DNA of 14,847 nucleotides from Gammaproteobacteria bacterium. Lineage in GTDB: Bacteria; Pseudomonadota; Gammaproteobacteria; SZUA-229. The stretch lies in the NCBI GenBank assembly GCA_026998145.1, contig JALTRC010000025.1:1-14847 (forward strand), read 5' to 3'. Each line of letters opens with the position of its first letter. Position 1 is the first letter of the stretch. Below, in pieces: positions 14,194 to 14,847 of the stretch. The notes under the pieces were generated by a model, which saw nothing but the letters and a program-made list of their open reading frames with translations, had not been told where the DNA came from and did not search any database. A program made the position numbers and the translations under genes.

Positions 14194-14213
14194 GAGCCTG
14201 CATATACAGGCTC
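14194..14213 (-). terminator. Perfect 7-bp hairpin between DUF1499 and the small gene
   Basis: GAGCCTG (14194-14200) and CAGGCTC (14207-14213) pair perfectly around a six-base loop, 23 nt after the DUF1499 stop. The stem is G:C-rich, but on the minus strand it is followed by TAAAATAATG rather than a U run. It is therefore more likely a partial terminator, RNA-processing site or stability element than a strong intrinsic terminator. Confidence 0.45.
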
Positions 14214-14236
14214 AAACGGGTTCTGTTGTATTGTTT

Positions 14237-14847
14237 TTATAACGATGTAGTTGTTTGCTTTAATGCGTCAAGATAGCGCCGAATGCGTTTGGCATTGACA
14301 CCACGATCAATTCGACCGATGCGCGAGCGGGAGCGAATATCAATAATTGAGCCTTCATCCGATGCAGCCACTCGTACAACAATTTCATCTTTAAAACCAA
14401 ACAATAAAGAGGTGTCGACCGCTTCAATTCGTCCTTCATCGGCATCGCTTGCGATCACTTCCCAGCCATTTTTAGTCACAACTTCCAGGGCTTTTTCAAA
14501 AGCTTTCTCCTGAGAAACCGATAAGGCCAATGGTTTTAAATCTGGATAAGCCGCTAACTGTTTTTCTGCGAAGGACTCTCCAGGGTACTCAATCGGGTTG
14601 GGCACATCCCAGTAAGATGGCGGGTCCTGAGTGTCCGTAGTGATATCATTAATTTTGGGATAGGCGCTTGCGCTGTATTCAAATAAAGCGGTGGTTGATA
14701 TCACCGGTACGCTTAGCACAATACCGGTTATCGCCAGCAGCATTCCTCGTTGTTGAGACTGAGAGCGTGTTTTGAAAACGGCTATCGCAGATATAACAAC
14801 CGCAACAATGGCAGCATAGGTCGCCCACTCAAAAATGGAAAAGGCTT
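14237..14847 (-). CDS. DUF1499 family protein, 5' end beyond the window
   Basis: The reading frame stays open from the stop at 14237 to the right edge, so the gene is incomplete at its N-terminus; at least 202 codons are present. The part before the internal ATG at 14743 translates as a hydrophobic segment (AFSIFEWATYAAIVAVVISAI) and a basic turn (KTRSQSQQRG). A second hydrophobic segment (MLLAITGIVLSVPVISTTALF) follows, so the protein has at least two membrane helices before the conserved domain. That DUF1499 domain shows EGRIEAVDTSLLFGFKDEIVVRV and IDIRSRSRIGRIDRGVNAKRIRRYL, where RSxSRxGxxDxGxNxxRI is the family hallmark. The function of the family is unknown. The ATG at 14743 is unlikely to be the true start because coding-like sequence continues upstream of it. 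Confidence 0.85.
   Translation of the reverse strand, partial: AFSIFEWATYAAIVAVVISAIAVFKTRSQSQQRGMLLAITGIVLSVPVISTTALFEYSASAYPKINDITTDTQDPPSYWDVPNPIEYPGESFAEKQLAAYPDLKPLALSVSQEKAFEKALEVVTKNGWEVIASDADEGRIEAVDTSLLFGFKDEIVVRVAASDEGSIIDIRSRSRIGRIDRGVNAKRIRRYLDALKQTTTSL

Noticed and set aside
14237..14743. DUF1499 gene as a complete 168-residue protein starting at ATG 14743
   Set aside because: The frame is open to the window edge and encodes another hydrophobic segment upstream, so the gene is better read as truncated by the window.

Overview
The window looks like chromosomal DNA of a Gram-negative, AT-leaning bacterium, most likely a gammaproteobacterium. It carries an outer-membrane porin with a signal peptide and C-terminal Phe, a chemoreceptor, and a MoxR / DUF58 / DUF4381 / BatA / BatB-TPR / BatD operon in the order common in Gammaproteobacteria. 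Nothing in the sequence fixes a genus. No rRNA, tRNA, CRISPR array, insertion sequence or prophage is visible.

Left part (1-4816). A minus-strand ECF sigma factor (54-596) is divergent from a plus-strand group: a small four-helix membrane protein (819-1286), a possible 19-residue peptide (1287-1346), a methyl-accepting chemotaxis protein (1357-3378) and an outer-membrane porin (3458-4816). A long dyad hairpin lies between receptor and porin. The receptor and porin may serve the same solute, one sensing it and one admitting it; this is inferred from adjacency only.

Middle (4817-5987). An intergenic stretch rich in short inverted repeats is followed by a minus-strand VapBC-type toxin-antitoxin pair (AbrB-fold antitoxin 5505-5741, PIN-domain toxin 5116-5508) with a dyad operator candidate upstream.

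Right part (5988-14847, all minus strand, read right to left). A DUF1499 protein runs off the right edge (14237-14847). Then come a 104-residue protein of unknown function with thioredoxin-fold-like features (13856-14170) and a group-I-like cysteine desulfurase (12601-13806). A well-formed sigma70 promoter overlapping the end of the desulfurase gene drives the Bat operon: MoxR ATPase, DUF58, DUF4381-like, BatA, fused BatB/BatC and BatD. These genes overlap by 4-10 nt except for the 20-nt gap after moxR. The operon encodes a cytoplasmic AAA+ chaperone, von Willebrand A proteins and membrane-anchored partners, probably a MIDAS-dependent envelope or metalloprotein-maturation machine.

Most of the window is ordinary. 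The parts most worth a second look are three TTAAACA repeats at an exact 13-bp period just downstream of the moxR promoter, the unannotated 19-residue ORF with a perfect ribosome binding site before the chemoreceptor, the 38-nt dyad next to the porin ribosome binding site, and the desulfurase / small-protein pair. I see no clear evidence of an entirely new multi-gene system.
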